From Phragmites australis (lineage: Eukaryota; Streptophyta; Magnoliopsida; Poales; Poaceae): a DNA stretch of 64,000 bases. Of this stretch, positions 44,265 through 55,892 are shown piece by piece. The translations under genes and the position numbers were made by a program. Where the stretch lies: the NCBI RefSeq assembly GCF_958298935.1, contig NC_084942.1:13833501-13897500 (forward strand), in the 5' to 3' direction. The notes under the pieces were generated by a model. That model saw only the letters and a program-made list of their open reading frames with translations, did no database searches and had not been told where the DNA came from. Position 1 is the stretch's first letter. The number at the start of each line of letters is the position of its first letter.

Positions 44265-44700
44265 TAGTTACTTCTGAAGGATGGACTAAGCACAAGAGAA
44301 CTTCTAAAAAGAAAAAATATGGATTTGCCGTGGTATCTCTGTGTTTTGTGTGATTGACAAGAGGAAGAATCTTTAGAACATCTCTTCTTGCACTGCAGCT
44401 TTGCGAAAGAATGCTGGCATATTGTGAGACTCCAAATTCCAGCACAGCTCACTCCCTTCCAGATTCAGAGAAAATGAAAACTGAACTGCGGTTCCTTTTT
44501 TCATAGTAGTCATCATTCTGCTCAGCTGGAGCATATGGAGCATGAGAAACAACTTGATCTTCAATCAAATTGTGCCAACAAATGAAGACTGCAAAGAAAA
44601 TTTCAAGTTTGAATTTGCCTTGGTTGTCCACGTTATCTGCCAGCAGTAACTCAATGGCTACAAGATTTAGATTAATTTGGACTCTCTGCTAATCATCCAT
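44265..44700 (+). pseudogene. LINE reverse-transcriptase C-terminal fragment
   Basis: Translating the + strand with stops ignored gives LCVLCD, SLEHLFLHCSFAKECWHIV and, in shifted frames, further similarity to the zinc-binding domain found at the end of plant L1-type LINE polyproteins (C-x2-C, then HLFLHC and WH). At least four stops or frameshifts occur. Only the 3' end is present, as expected of a 5'-truncated LINE copy. No poly-A tail was identified. Confidence 0.7.
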
Positions 44701-44835
44701 CATAAGATTCTCCAACTTTTCACATCTTGAGAATTCCATAGATCAGCCATCCAATAGTACCGACCAAAAAGCTTCAAGGTCGCCAAGCGTTTGGAGATGA
44801 GAGACACGTTGACTAGCACCACTCGCAAAGCTCGT

Positions 44836-45050
44836 GCATCACTTTGGTCTACATTTTCATCGGATGCTAAGACAATAACAGCACGTGCTTTAGAAATAGA
44901 AACATTCTTCAAATCTGCTATAATTAGAGGACTGTCGCTCCTACATATTACAGATGTTCCCATAAAATAAAATTCTAGCTTTGCGATGTCCATCTCCATC
45001 TCTTCGTTATCTCTTTCTGCTATAACAACAACTACAGTGCAATCCCACCT
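44836..45050 (-). pseudogene. Fragment of a CASTOR/POLLUX-like ion channel gene
   Basis: The minus strand encodes VVVVIAERDNEEMEMDIAKL, then FMGTSVICRSDSPLIIADLK and ARAVIVLASDENVDQSDARA. This matches, from memory, the RCK-type cytosolic region of plant CASTOR/POLLUX (DMI1) cation channels of the nuclear envelope. About 70 residues are present without a stop in the core; upstream a possible splice acceptor AG precedes it near 45050, and downstream similarity ends at ALRVVL near 44836, probably at an exon edge. No other exons are nearby. It is best read as a single exon carried here by a transposon. Confidence 0.75.
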
Positions 45051-46141
45051 GAAGCAATGAGAATTATGGTGGCTAACTATGTTTCATCAATACGTCGTAA
45101 AGGTTCCCAACCAGTATCTGATACGGCAGGATACGGCGATACAGTATCAGGAAGTATTAGGAAATTGCAATTTAGAAATAAATTCATTTAATTCGCGATA
45201 CGTTTCTGGTACGTGGCGATACCTCCAGCCGATACGTTTGGGCCAGACATCTCATTTCAAAGCTCAACTGAAGGCAAACAACATCGGCCCATTGGCTCTT
45301 GCAAACCTAAAACACCTCAAGTAGGACATTACAGCTCTGTTTCTCTTCTCATTCTCTCCTCATCTCCTACGGCACCACTGGAAGCGCGCATGCTGCCGGG
45401 AGCAAGCGCCACCACCTGGATCCAAAGCTGCCGCATCACGAATCCATCAGCACGTGAGATCCATATCGCTAGCCATGGTGAGTTCTTTGCCTTCTCATTT
45501 CCTTCTTGGTGGAGAAAACAAGTCACCATTCGCCGACCTCCAGTGGTCAAGACCTTGAGTCTTTTCCATGATTTGCTTTTCGCTGTAGATGGCAAGGGAA
45601 AGCTCAGCATCCCCTAGTGCGCAAGATGCTGCTAGTGACAATAATGTTGTTGATGAAGAAAGATTGCGTAGAACTTTTATTGTGTTATGTTGCTGCCTGT
45701 GGACACCTGCAGTTTTATATCATTCTCGTTCTCTAGCATATCCAGTTATTTACATTTTGGCAAAACTTAAATATATATTTATGGTAAAAACTTATTTTCG
45801 AGTGTGCATGCTCTGGTGCGCTCACGCGCACGCTCCTATCCGTTGTCCGCTATGCATCCATCGACCCACAAACCATTGTGGAAGTATCAACGCCCGTCCA
45901 CATTCACACGCCGTTGGAGGCGTTCCACTCCGCGCCTAGCCCACACAACATTTGGGGATTTTTGTTTTGTTACCCAATTGTGGTCATACCCCTCTACATC
46001 CCCATCCTCGAGCCCCACATGTCATTGGTGTTTCACTATATAAGCAACGAGGCGGTGGTAGGCCATTGTTTCTGGAGAGGCTTTCGAGGCATACCTATTC
46101 TATTCATTTCAGCTCTCTCTCATACTCTCTCTCTCTCTCAC

Positions 46142-46184
<43 letters not shown>

Positions 46185-46240
46185 ACCCCCTTCTCCTTCA
46201 GAATTTTTATTTTTATTTTATCCCTTTTTAAATTAATATT
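45051..46240. other. Unassigned sequence with promoter-like features and (CT)n tract
   Basis: Repeated GATACG words occur at 45118-45240. Short ORFs at 45589 and 45878 on the + strand have no recognised domain. A TATA-like CTATATAAGC at 46037-46046 precedes a (CT)n microsatellite at 46128-46182, like a plant promoter and leader, but no convincing coding sequence follows. It could be a piece of a DNA transposon or of an LTR. Confidence 0.4.
46128..46182 (+). repeat. (CT)n microsatellite
   Basis: CT repeats with two interruptions, the longest pure run about 38 bp (46145-46182). Confidence 0.95.
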
Positions 46241-46863
46241 TTAAAAGTAGCATGTCAAAAATTAGTATGCAGCCAGATTAATTATATCTACTGGTTGGCA
46301 ACTTTAGCATATATAGGCAAATGGAAGACATGAAAAGTGCTACTAGTGTCATTATAGATTTTTCTAAAGACCTTATTGTACATGTTTACTTAGGAAGCCC
46401 TTTAGGAATTTCACTTGTTGAGAAAGTATGAGGAAGTTGGCATGGCAGCTTCAATTGCTCTATATCTTGGTGTATCTTTGGATATGTGCAAAGTGTTTTG
46501 TACCTCATCAATGAAGAGGGTACAACGTACAATACGTTCTATCGAGTCATTCTTGTCACAAGTCATGAAATTTTAAGGTGGCTATTAATTAGAACGGGAT
46601 ATCTTCATTGCCTTAACCAAGATGATGTTGCAAAGCTAGAGAACAAATGTAGGTCCTACATGTTCAATAAAGTAGCTTACAGGTGCATCTAGGATATAGT
46701 GCCACGTCGTGTCGATACTGATATCCTATCCACTCTGGAAAATGAGACATTCATGTTGCATTGTATGATAGAGCCTAAAACAAGGTTCATAAATTCATCG
46801 AAAACCGCTCAAAATTGTGGTTTTTGACCAATTCAGTTCGCACCTCATTCAGAAAGTGACTGT
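46241..46863. other. Unassigned sequence
   Basis: AT-rich, with no recognised element. The 68-codon + strand ORF at 46486 has no known motif and I do not call it a gene. Confidence 0.4.
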
Positions 46864-47095
46864 TGTTGGGGGTCGTTGTTAAGGACCCCCGACAGCCCCA
46901 TGGCTCAGCTAGCCCATGCCCAGGGAGCCATGCCTCCCGAAGCCTTCATCTCCCGGAGCCATGCCTCCCCCAGAGTCCCCATCTCCGGGGCTCGGGCAGG
47001 TTTCCAAAGGCTACAGGGTGAGTCATCAAGCCTCAAGAAAGATCGGTCAGAAGGGGAACGCCGGTCATCCTTTGCAAAAATCAAGGCCCAAAAAG
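46864..47095 (+). repeat. LTR fragment of the TGTTGG family
   Basis: It starts TGTTGGGGGTC and shares with the solo LTR at 54985 the block GGGTGAGT..., then GAAAGAT and CGGTC...CTTTGC (compare 55330-55388). Only the first part of an LTR seems present. The 121-codon ORF over it is not credible. Confidence 0.55.
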
Positions 47096-47554
47096 AAAAG
47101 AAAAAAGATAGCAAAAGAGACAGAGAGACACTACCTCCAGCTGCTCTTATGGGTAGGCCCTCACGCCGGTCTCATCGCCATGGTACGATTGGCGCTCGTG
47201 ATTTTAGAGAGAGACTTGCAATAGAGAGATATAGAAGATAATGGGTGCGGAACAGGGATGTAGATGAGAGGATTCAGGAGGATAAGAAGTTGATTTCAGA
47301 TTCTGCCTTTCTTTTCCAAAGTGTCTTCGCTTCGCACTTAAGTCGGTTTTGGCCATGAACTAATTGTACTAATGCTTGGTTTTTAGTTTATTAGGCATGT
47401 ATAATGGCTAGAGGTAATGAACCGACTACACTCGGTTTTTAGTGGCCTACCAGATTAGCCCATTTATGTAGTAGTAGTGATTTCATTGATATGAACAGAA
47501 CAAAAGAGTTGGATTATGGTTTGATATAATAGTAGTCCAATCACATAAAAAAAA
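47096..47554. other. Unassigned sequence
   Basis: It begins with a purine-rich run (47096-47130). No gene or element recognised. The right edge is a poly-A run before a MITE-like element. Confidence 0.35.
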
Positions 47555-48179
47555 GGAATAAGTCTACCTCACCTCTCAAGTATTGAGGTTCGTCTATTTA
47601 ACTCTCTGAACTATGAAATCAGGTATTAAAACCCCCAAAGTATTAAAAATCATCTACATGGACAATGATGTGGCAAAATCGATATTCAAATAATTCTAAT
47701 CTGAGGCTGGCTCACATGTTATATGCTCCACTGGTAGAAGTTGGGGTTTTAATGGATATGCAGAAAACATCTTCCTCCTCTAGACAACAAAACAGTCTAT
47801 GGCTTTGCTTGGGGCTGCATGACTGGCAGCGAAGGTAGTGGCATAAGAGCTCAGTACAATGACTAAGCACAGGTGCCACGCACCAGTGCCTGTGTATTTC
47901 CACTATGAGGTAAGGAGACACGGGGATGGGTGCAGCGATGTCCTACCATCCTGGTAACAACCAAGCGTGGTTGCTCCACGATTGATACATCGGCGTTGGT
48001 TTTGTCGCTTTGAGTTGGGAGTGAAAAGGAAAGGAAGAGAGGAAAGGGATGACTAGTGGGGCCCTAGTGTAAGAGAGAGGGAGGAAAGAGAAGAACAGAA
48101 AGAGAGGGAAGTGACATGTAGGGTCCTACATTGTCATCCATGTAATTCGCCATGTAGGCGAAATCTATGAGGACTTATC
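47555..48179. mobile_element. MITE-like element with GGAATAAGTC ends
   Basis: A stretch of about 625 bp begins GGAATAAGTCTACC and ends in the near inverse, AGGACTTATCC. Words such as CTCAAGTATTGAGG, AACTCTCTGAACTATG and a GAGAGAGGGAGGAAAG block are typical of a non-autonomous DNA element common in grasses. Terminal inverted repeats are imperfect, and I found no convincing target duplication. No transposase. Confidence 0.5.
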
Positions 48180-48221
48180 CAAATTGTATTCGAATTAATC
48201 ATTAGGGGTTGTGATTGTTGT

Positions 48222-49842
48222 TGTAGCAAAAATGACACTATTAGACCATTATTGTGATTTTGGTGATTAATGACAACATAATCATTGAGACTAACATATT
48301 TGTCAAGAATATATGTTATTAGGTCTTATAGATGCAATACATTAAGAAGCTACAGCAGCCAGGATAAAGATTGACTGAATTGTAGAAGTCTTAGGAGAAT
48401 TGACCTCACTGAATGGTCCGGTGTTCAGGGGTTGAACTCACTGGAGTATTTTGTCCAGAGGCGAAGTGAAGACTGATGACTTCACCGGATGGTCTGGTGC
48501 TCTATGTGTTGAACTCATCAGAGTACTTCTGACAAATGAGGAGAAGCCTAAAGACCTCACCGAATAGTTCGATGATCTGCACTGGGTAACACCGGGGTAT
48601 TTCCTGCATAGAAGAATGCAAGTGCAGCAGACTAAAGATCAACCCACCGGATGGTTTGGTGCTTGGTTTATGCACACCAAATTATAGCACCGAGCATTTC
48701 TTGTAGAGGCAACTGCAAGTGTTGAAGAATGAAGAACAACCCACTGGAAGGTACAGTGCTCTGAGGATGAATGCATCAAAGCTTTTTACACAGAGAAGCT
48801 GAAAAGGCTCGGATGGCTCAAGATAACTCACCGGAAGGTCCGATGATGGATTTGAAGGTACACCGGAGTATTCAGTGTTTACAGAGACATTGAGTGGAGT
48901 TCCAACAGCTAGTTTCTGAGATTGTACTCACTGGATGATTTGGTGTTAGTACTACTATTCTTACCAGATCATCCGGTGTTAACAACTTTTCTGAGCTGGT
49001 GGGAAAACGGCTAGTTGATGGGTTTGAGGCTATAAATACCACTGCACTTAGTTATTTGAAGGTGTCGCATGTTGTTGGAGTCTAGAGAAAGCTCATACAC
49101 ACCTGAGAAGATATCCAAGCTACCGACGTGTTTAAAGTGATCATCCAAGACGATTAAACACAAGATTAGAGAGTGATTAGTGCTTATATGCCTAGAGAGA
49201 GTTGTAGCTAGGTGTTGCAATATTGAGAGGGGATTAAGGAGTGATCCTAACTTGTACCAAGAGGTACGCTGGCACCTTAGAGTCTTGGTGACTCACCGTC
49301 AAGCTTGTTGACACTTCGACTTGGTCTGGAGCTGCGGCAAGACGATTATATGGGGACACGGAGACCTTTGCCTTTGTGACTCAAGCTCCGAAGTGATCAC
49401 GACAGTAAGTGACCAGAAGAGATCCTAGTGGTAAGATCTTGCCTTATTGGTTTGATGGCTCATCATGCTTGAGACCTTGTCTTGGTGACTTGATGACTCA
49501 AGAGCCGTGACTGGAAGAGACTTAGCGACCGAGAGCATATCCTTTGTGGAGCTCCAACATGACTAGGGATGACATTGAAGCCATCGATACCGCGGGATAA
49601 AAATATCTTGTGTCGAGTTTGTCTCTCTACCTTATTTACATTTTCATATTTACATACTTATAATTTACCTTGCTATAGTAGGTTGCAATCCTCTTGAGTG
49701 GTAGAGTAGATACACTAGATAAACCTACAACACATTTAGATAGAAATTGAGATAGGTTTATTTTATGAAGTTTTTGGAGCCAATTTGGTTTAGGTTTCTA
49801 AGTGTCCTAATTCACCCCCTCTTAGGACGTCATTGTTTCTCA
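48222..49842 (+). repeat. 5' LTR of the gag-only copia element
   Basis: It starts TGTAGCAAAAATGACAC and ends TTTCTCA. CCGG-type dyads such as GGTCCGGTGTTC occur from 48410 to 48980, followed by TATAAATA at 49031-49038. Confidence 0.88.
49031..49038 (+). promoter_or_regulatory. TATA box in the gag-only copia LTR
   Basis: TATAAATA lies about 50 bp after the last CCGG dyad. The 3' LTR has TATAAAAA at 52987-52994. Confidence 0.65.
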
Positions 49843-49846
49843 TAAT

Positions 49847-49858
49847 TGGTATCAGAGT
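49847..49858 (+). promoter_or_regulatory. Primer-binding site of the gag-only copia element
   Basis: TGGTATCAGAGT follows the 5' LTR by four bases; initiator methionine tRNA type with one change. Confidence 0.85.
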
Positions 49859-49916
49859 CTTGTGCTCTTGATAGGCTTCACATCCTAGAGTTGTGACATC
49901 CGGGGTTGGGATAGAT

Positions 49917-51171
49917 ACTCATAGCACTCCACATTTCTATGGCACTAATTTCGCCCGTGGAAAATTTTAATGACTTGTTATTTGCAAGCTAAAAGTTTAG
50001 ATATTTGGAGGGTCACCGAGGAAGGGATGGGGACCCGCATCACCAACAAGGAGAGGCAATTAGATGCATTGGCGAAGAGTATCATTTTATCTTCTTTAAA
50101 TGTTGATGCATTTAATCGTGATTATTCTCTCACTAATGTAAATGATATTTGGAATAGTCTCATTGAAATACATGAAGGAACAAAGGATATGTGCAATGAG
50201 AAATATCATATGCTTGTTACTAAGCTCAATAGGATCAAACAATTTGCCCATGAAAGTGTTAACAGCATGTACTCACGTTTGAATATTCTTGTTAATGAGA
50301 TAAATGGGCTAGGTTTGACACCAGTTGACAATGATCAAGTGGTGAGAAGAATACTTCAAGCTCTTCTTCTGAAGTACAAATAATCTTCATCATCTATGAT
50401 AATAAGAACATCAAGAAGATGACTCCAGGTCAATGCTCGGTAAGATCACCGCCCATGAGATATCCATGAATATAGGAGTTGAAGCTTCTACCTCATCCAA
50501 CATCAAGAACCTTATTCTCACAAGCAAGCAAGCTCAATACCAATACATGAAGGCAAGGATGAGGAGACAAGAGCAAGAGCCAATCTCAAGTGAAGATGAT
50601 GGAGATAAAGATAAAGATGGTGAGAAAAGCACATCAAGTGATGAAGAAATGAACCCCGAACTTATCAAGCTCATCTCTCAAGTGAAGAAGAACATCAAGA
50701 AGATCAATGCCAAGATTGAACACCGAATCTCCATGAAAGACTTAGTCAAAACAATTGATCACATCAAGAAGGAGAAGAAGACCAAGAACAAGAGAGAAAT
50801 AAGTGGAAGAGCCAAAGTATTCGGAAGCATAGGAAGATGGGTAAGTGACAATGAAGAGTTAAGCTCAAGTGATGAAAGATTCACTATCCTCCCCTCCAAA
50901 AAAAAGCTCTTCCTCAAGGTCATCATCACGCAAGTCGACACACAAGCCATCTCACAAGTACCTTAAGACCAAAGGTATGAATAGTGAAGTAAGTGATGAT
51001 GAATCTGATGAGGATTCTCTCTCTTATGATGAACTCCTTTATTTGATCAATGAGCAACAAAGGGTACTTAATAAACAATCTAAGGAGCTTAAGAAATTCA
51101 ATGCTCTCAATGACATTCATGCTACCTTTGTTTCTAATTATGAGCAATTATTGAACAGATCAATTGGCTAA
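49917..51171 (+). pseudogene. Gag pseudogene of the copia element
   Basis: Similarity starts at HFYGTNFA near 49933, shifts frame near 49965, then runs from 49970 to 50383 (YLQAKSLDIWRV, DIWNSLIEIHEGTKDM, YSRLNILVNEINGLGL), the copia Gag core. After another shift, 50433-50966 and 50869-51171 give a lysine/glutamate-rich region (EEMNPELIKLISQVKKNIKK) and a coiled coil (YLINEQQRVLNKQSKELKKF). No zinc knuckle survives in the part I can read. It is homologous in layout to the gag at 15126 but diverged and broken by at least three frameshifts. Confidence 0.8.
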
Positions 51172-52177
51172 ACAAGGAGCATAAAGAGCTTAAGAGAAAT
51201 TTGAGTGCATTGAATCTCAATCTAAGGTTCCTTTGGAGTAATCTATCTCTCTATTTAATTTGTATGCACATATTGAGGGGGAGTAAATCCTATGGATTGT
51301 GATTTTGAGACTAATATGTGTTACTAGATGTATCTTTTGTACTCTCATGTAGAAATCAAGTCGTTCCCGGAAGTATGCAATACTTAAAGGTTTCAATTGG
51401 TATCATTGTTAATTTATTTTTACATTTAAGTTACCTCATACATTATATTACTTAAACTTCATATCTTTAGTTATTGTCTAGATGTGCATATATTGCTATA
51501 TTCCTACAAGTGATATGCATCAAATCTTTACACTTGGTATATCTTTTCAATTGGTATCATTTCATTGTCTAGATGTGCATATATTGCTATATTCCTACAA
51601 TTGGTATTCACAAGTGAGTCTCATTATATGTTGCATACATAAAGAGGATTTTAGATTATATCATGTGAGTTTCATGAATTATAATCCTAGTTTGTCTTTT
51701 ACAATTGATATCAATGTCTCTTATCTTTACAATTGATATATTTTTTTAATTGGTATTATTTCATTGGATCATGATTTATGATGCTCTATCCCATTTGTTC
51801 TAACGCTTTTCCTCGAGTTCAACATATGTTTGTAGCCTTTTTGAGATTGTTGATAAAGAGAGAGAAGTTTGATAACCAAAATAAGAAGCAAGATACAAGA
51901 TGTCTAAAAATACCGAAGTTGAAATAGGAGGAGAAAACGAAGATATAAGAAGCAACATGAGGCACCTAGGTTGACAAAGGGGGAAAAGTTTTTGTCTGGC
52001 TCGATCAAGGGAGATAGTGGCTATGGAGAAAGGGGAAGCCACAACAAAGGGGGACTAAATGGTAAGAACATGCGTCCAAGTAATATGGTAAGGCTTTGTG
52101 CTCTTTACAATTTGTATCATTTATTATTTATCAATTGCTTTGGTTGTATTGTTATCAATCACACAAAATAGGGAGAT
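51172..52177 (+). other. Non-coding remainder of the gag-only copia element
   Basis: There is no pol similarity. A direct repeat of about 37 bp (TTGTCTAGATGTGCATATAT onward) occurs near 51475 and 51564. Several purine runs lie near 51978-52050, and the tract AAAATAGGGAGA at 52165-52176 abuts the 3' LTR as the likely polypurine tract. Confidence 0.7.
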
Positions 52178-53798
52178 TGTAGCAAAAATAGCCTTATTAG
52201 GTAATGATTGTGATTTTGGTGATTGATAACAATATAGTCATTAGGACTAACATGTTTATCAAGAATATATGTTACTAGGTCTTATGGATGCAATACATCA
52301 AGAAGCCACCGCAGCCGGGACAAAGATTAACTGAATTAGAGAAGTCCCAGGAGAATTGACCTCACCGGATGGTCCGGTGTTCAGTGGTTGAACTCACTGG
52401 AGTATTTTGTCCAAAGGCAAAGTGAAGACTGATGACTTCATCGGATGGTCCGGTGCTCTATGTGTTGAACTTGCTAAAGTATTTGTAACAAAGGGGGAGA
52501 AGGTTGAGGATCTCACCAGATGGTCCGATGATCTACACTGGGTAACACCGGAGTATTTCTTGTAGAGAAGAATGTAAGTGCAAAAGAATAAAAATCAACC
52601 ACTGGATGGTCCGGTGCTTGGTTTGTGCACACCGAATTATAGCATCGGAGCATTTCTTACAGAGGCGACTACAAGTGTTGAAGAATGAAGAACAACCCAC
52701 CGGAAGGTCCGGTGCTCTGAGGATGAATGCACCAAAGTTTTTTATATAGAGTGACAGCAAAGGCTCGGATAACTCAACATAACTCACCGGAAGGTTTGGT
52801 GATGGATTTGAAGGCACATCAGTATGTGCGGTGTTCACAGAGGTATTGAGTGGAGTTCCAACAGCTAGTTTCTAAGGTTGTACTCATCGGATGATCCGGT
52901 GTTAGTATTACTATTCGTATCGAATGATCCGGTGTTAAAAGTTTTTTTGAGCCATTGGAAAAACGGCTAATTGGTGGGTTTGAGGCTATAAAAACACCTC
53001 TACTCAGTCATATGAAGGTGTGGTATGCTAATGGAGTATAGATGAAGCTCAAACACACTTGAGAAGATATCCAAGCCACCAAAGTGTTTAAAGTGATCAT
53101 CCAATGCGATTAAGTACAAGATTAGAGAGTGATTAGTGCTTATAGGCCTAGAGAGTTGTAACTAAGTGTTGCAACTTTGAGAGAGGATCAAGGAGTGATC
53201 CTAACTTGTACCAAGAGATACACCAGCACCTTAGAGTCTTGGTGACTCATAGGCAAGCTTGTTGACCCTTTGACTTGATGTGAAGCTATGGCAAGGCGAT
53301 TGTGTGGGGACGCGGAGACCCTTGCCTTTGTGGTTCAAGCTTCGAAGTGATCATGACAGTAAGTGACCGGAAGAGAGGCTAGGGATGTGACCTTGCCTTG
53401 GTGGCTTGGTGGTTCATCGTGTTTGAGATCTTGTCTTGGTGACTTGGTAACTCAAGAGCTGTGACCAGAAAAGACTTAACGACTGAGAGCATATCCTTTG
53501 TGGAGCTCCAACGTAGACTAGAGGTGTCATTCATGTCATCGGTACCACTGGATAAAAATCACATGTGTCGAGTTTATCTCTCTACCATATTTATATTTTC
53601 ACATTTACATACTTGCAATTTACCTTACTAGTCTGTTGCAATCCTCTTGAGCGGTAGAATAGACACACTAGATAAATTTAGAGCACATTTAGATAGAAAT
53701 TGAGATAGATTTATCTTGTGAAATTTTTAGAGTCAATTTGATTTAGGTTTCTAAGTGTCCTAATTCACCCCCCTCTTAGGACGTCACCATTCCTCGCA
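52178..53798 (+). repeat. 3' LTR of the gag-only copia element
   Basis: It starts TGTAGCAAAAATAGCC, ends TTCCTCGCA and aligns end to end with the 5' LTR at equal length, with frequent substitutions. Confidence 0.88.
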
Positions 53799-53920
53799 GT
53801 TATGATGAGATGTGTGTTAGCACGTGGCGCGTCGAGAAACGGGCATGTGCTAGCTCTCATCTTATTAAATGATCACCCTAATGATTAATTCGAATAAAAT
53901 TTGAACGGGTCTTAACAACG

Positions 53921-53936
53921 TGGTATCTATCAGAGC
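53921..53936 (+). promoter_or_regulatory. Primer-binding site of element E with 4-bp duplication
   Basis: TGGTATCTATCAGAGC is the initiator methionine tRNA site TGGTATCAGAGC with TATC repeated. Confidence 0.75.
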
Positions 53937-54984
53937 ATGGTTGACTGTAGGTTCGAGTAGTATGGTTGTTTTAAGTAAAACATGTCAATCTCACTAAGGA
54001 AACTCGTTAATGTTTAATTTCACGCTTTAAGGATATGATCTCTTTTATTCCTTACCTTCTTTTAGAGCTATTTCTTGTCCGGTGTTTGCTAATATGGCTT
54101 AACATGTTCCCTAACTTACCTTGTCTTTCCATGGGTTAAGGGCGAGTTGGAAACGCTATTAGTTCCTGTGTTTATTTAAGGACTTGTGTCTTGTCTAATT
54201 CTTGATCTATATTCCATTGTACCTTACCTTGCCATTGGCCCTTTTTCTCGTATTCATGCTTTTCTCGCTAACGGTGCAATGGCGGGAGCTACCGACAAAG
54301 AGAATACGCAATGGAGATATACGAGGAGCAGGTCTTCTACACCGATGTTTTAGGCTAAACAAGTGTGTAGGATTATTCGAGCTTAAGTAACGTAGAGTTA
54401 TGGTGTGGCTTCTTTTTCATGGAAGATATGACGTTTTTAGCTATATTATGCCCCTAAGTGCAATGTATTGTTGGTTGCTGCACTTAAATTGTTTGTTTTT
54501 GCATTGTATTGTTCTTTATTATGATGTATTTATGAGTCATGTTGCATCGACGCAATCGACAAAAAGGGTAAGAAGATAAGGGACGCATCCTGATATCGGT
54601 TATATTGGGGGCTCAACCAGTGCGAGGTAGAGGCCTGGTGTGTCCCATACGGCGATGGTACGGGAAATTAATATGTTAGCAATAACGTATTAACATCTAC
54701 CATGCGATGGTGTTCATGGTCATCTAACCATATTGTGATTACATGGGGTGTCCCGCAAGACAATAGCACGGGGGGTGAATACATTGGCAACAACGTATGA
54801 AACATCGCTTGTGTGGCGAGTTGCACAAGCACCGTTCGCGCGAAATAATTTATCTTTCTCACGAGAAGAGTGATGATTGGTGGTCATTATAGATGAATGT
54901 GTGTGATGATTTTGATCTTGATGCTTGTTGGGGAGTGATGAATTCAAGAAACAAACGTGTAGAAAGTTGGTCAAGCATATCTTC
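53937..54984 (+). other. 5' untranslated leader of element E (left part)
   Basis: AT-rich leader after the primer-binding site, interrupted on the right by a solo LTR. A near repeat GGGGTGTCCCGCAAGAC/GTGTCCCATACGGCGATGG occurs around 54640-54770. No gene seen. Confidence 0.55.
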
Positions 54985-55892
54985 TGTTGGGGGGAAAATA
55001 AACCAGCCTGAGGATAATGGTTGAAGATCACCATCTAGGTCCCTCCAGAGCCTTGATCTCCAAACCCTCTGTTAAAAGCTCGATCTCTGATATCATCAGA
55101 TCCTTTCATGGTACCCCTTCGCATCTACGAAGCCTTCCCTTAGCTCCGCCGACTCGACCTCCCGAAGTCTCCCAAAACACGACCTCCCGAAGCCTTGGTC
55201 CTCCGAAGCTTCGGCCTCTCGAAGCCCCGGCCCTCTGGGGTCCCACTTCCCAAAACCTTCACCTCTCGGTTCTATGCCTCCCGAGGCACCCGGATTGGGC
55301 TGATCAGGCCGCCTTCCCGAAGGCAGTGGGGTGAGTTAGCAGGCCTTAGGAAAGATTTGCTGAAAGGGAAGCACCGGTCGTGCTTTGCCTGCAAGAAAGT
55401 GACCGGCATTAAAGGTCTAGGCTAATGGACGCCACTCTGACACCCCGGCGTGATGAAGGCTATCCTGACACCCATGACAATATGGCGTTGGGCCGCAATC
55501 GGCGATCGGCTCGCCCCCTTCAGGAGGTAGGCACCACGATAATTACCACGATAGATATTTATCTCCCCAATAGGATAGAAGGTAGTTATCCAGGATAAGG
55601 CTCAGTAATTTGGTCGGATCCTAGATATTTGTACATTATGATAACTTGTACGTCAAACTACACATGGCCCTATAAATAGGAGGCCATGGTCCTCTGGGCA
55701 AAACCCGGACACAGTTGGAGAGAACAAGCAAGACAGCGAACGCTCTGATACTCCTCCCAGAGTGATACATTTTCTATCATCAATATATTCGTGGTGTTCC
55801 TTTCTCTCAAACTTCGTCTCCAAGCTTGAGTCTTCTCCTTAGAAGAAACTCTCGTCGTACTTGCTGGGGCAAGACGAACTCTTGCTCCAACA
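54985..55892 (+). repeat. Solo LTR (TGTTGG family)
   Basis: The 908-bp LTR has ends TGTTGGGGGG...GCTCCAACA. Flanks tcttc and ccttc are a probable 5-bp duplication with one change. It has TATAAATAGG at 55671-55680 and a repetitive CTCCCGAAGCCT-type segment at 55145-55290. No internal sequence, so it is a solo LTR from recombination. ORFs across it are not credible. Confidence 0.78.

Larger units (their letters stand above)
48222..53798 (+). mobile_element. Gag-only Ty1/copia-like element
   Basis: Two 1621-bp LTRs (48222-49842, 52178-53798) flank 2.3 kb with a copia-type primer-binding site and broken gag but no pol. Flanking gttgt and gttat are a probable 5-bp duplication with one change. LTR style (TGTAGCAAAAAT..., a CACCCCCTCTTAGGAC block, CCGG dyads) resembles SIRE relatives. 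Pol may have been deleted or never present; either way it relied on enzymes in trans. LTRs are visibly diverged, so it is older than the 13443 element. Confidence 0.85.

Noticed and set aside
45589..45939. Possible first exon of a hAT-type or other transposase
   Set aside because: The polar start MARESSASPSAQDAAS looked suggestive, but no zinc finger or transposase motif follows and I found no terminal repeats.
46876..47241. 121-codon ORF rich in Arg and Lys
   Set aside because: Its first half lies in an LTR fragment and its second half in a purine-rich run; no homologous domain is seen.
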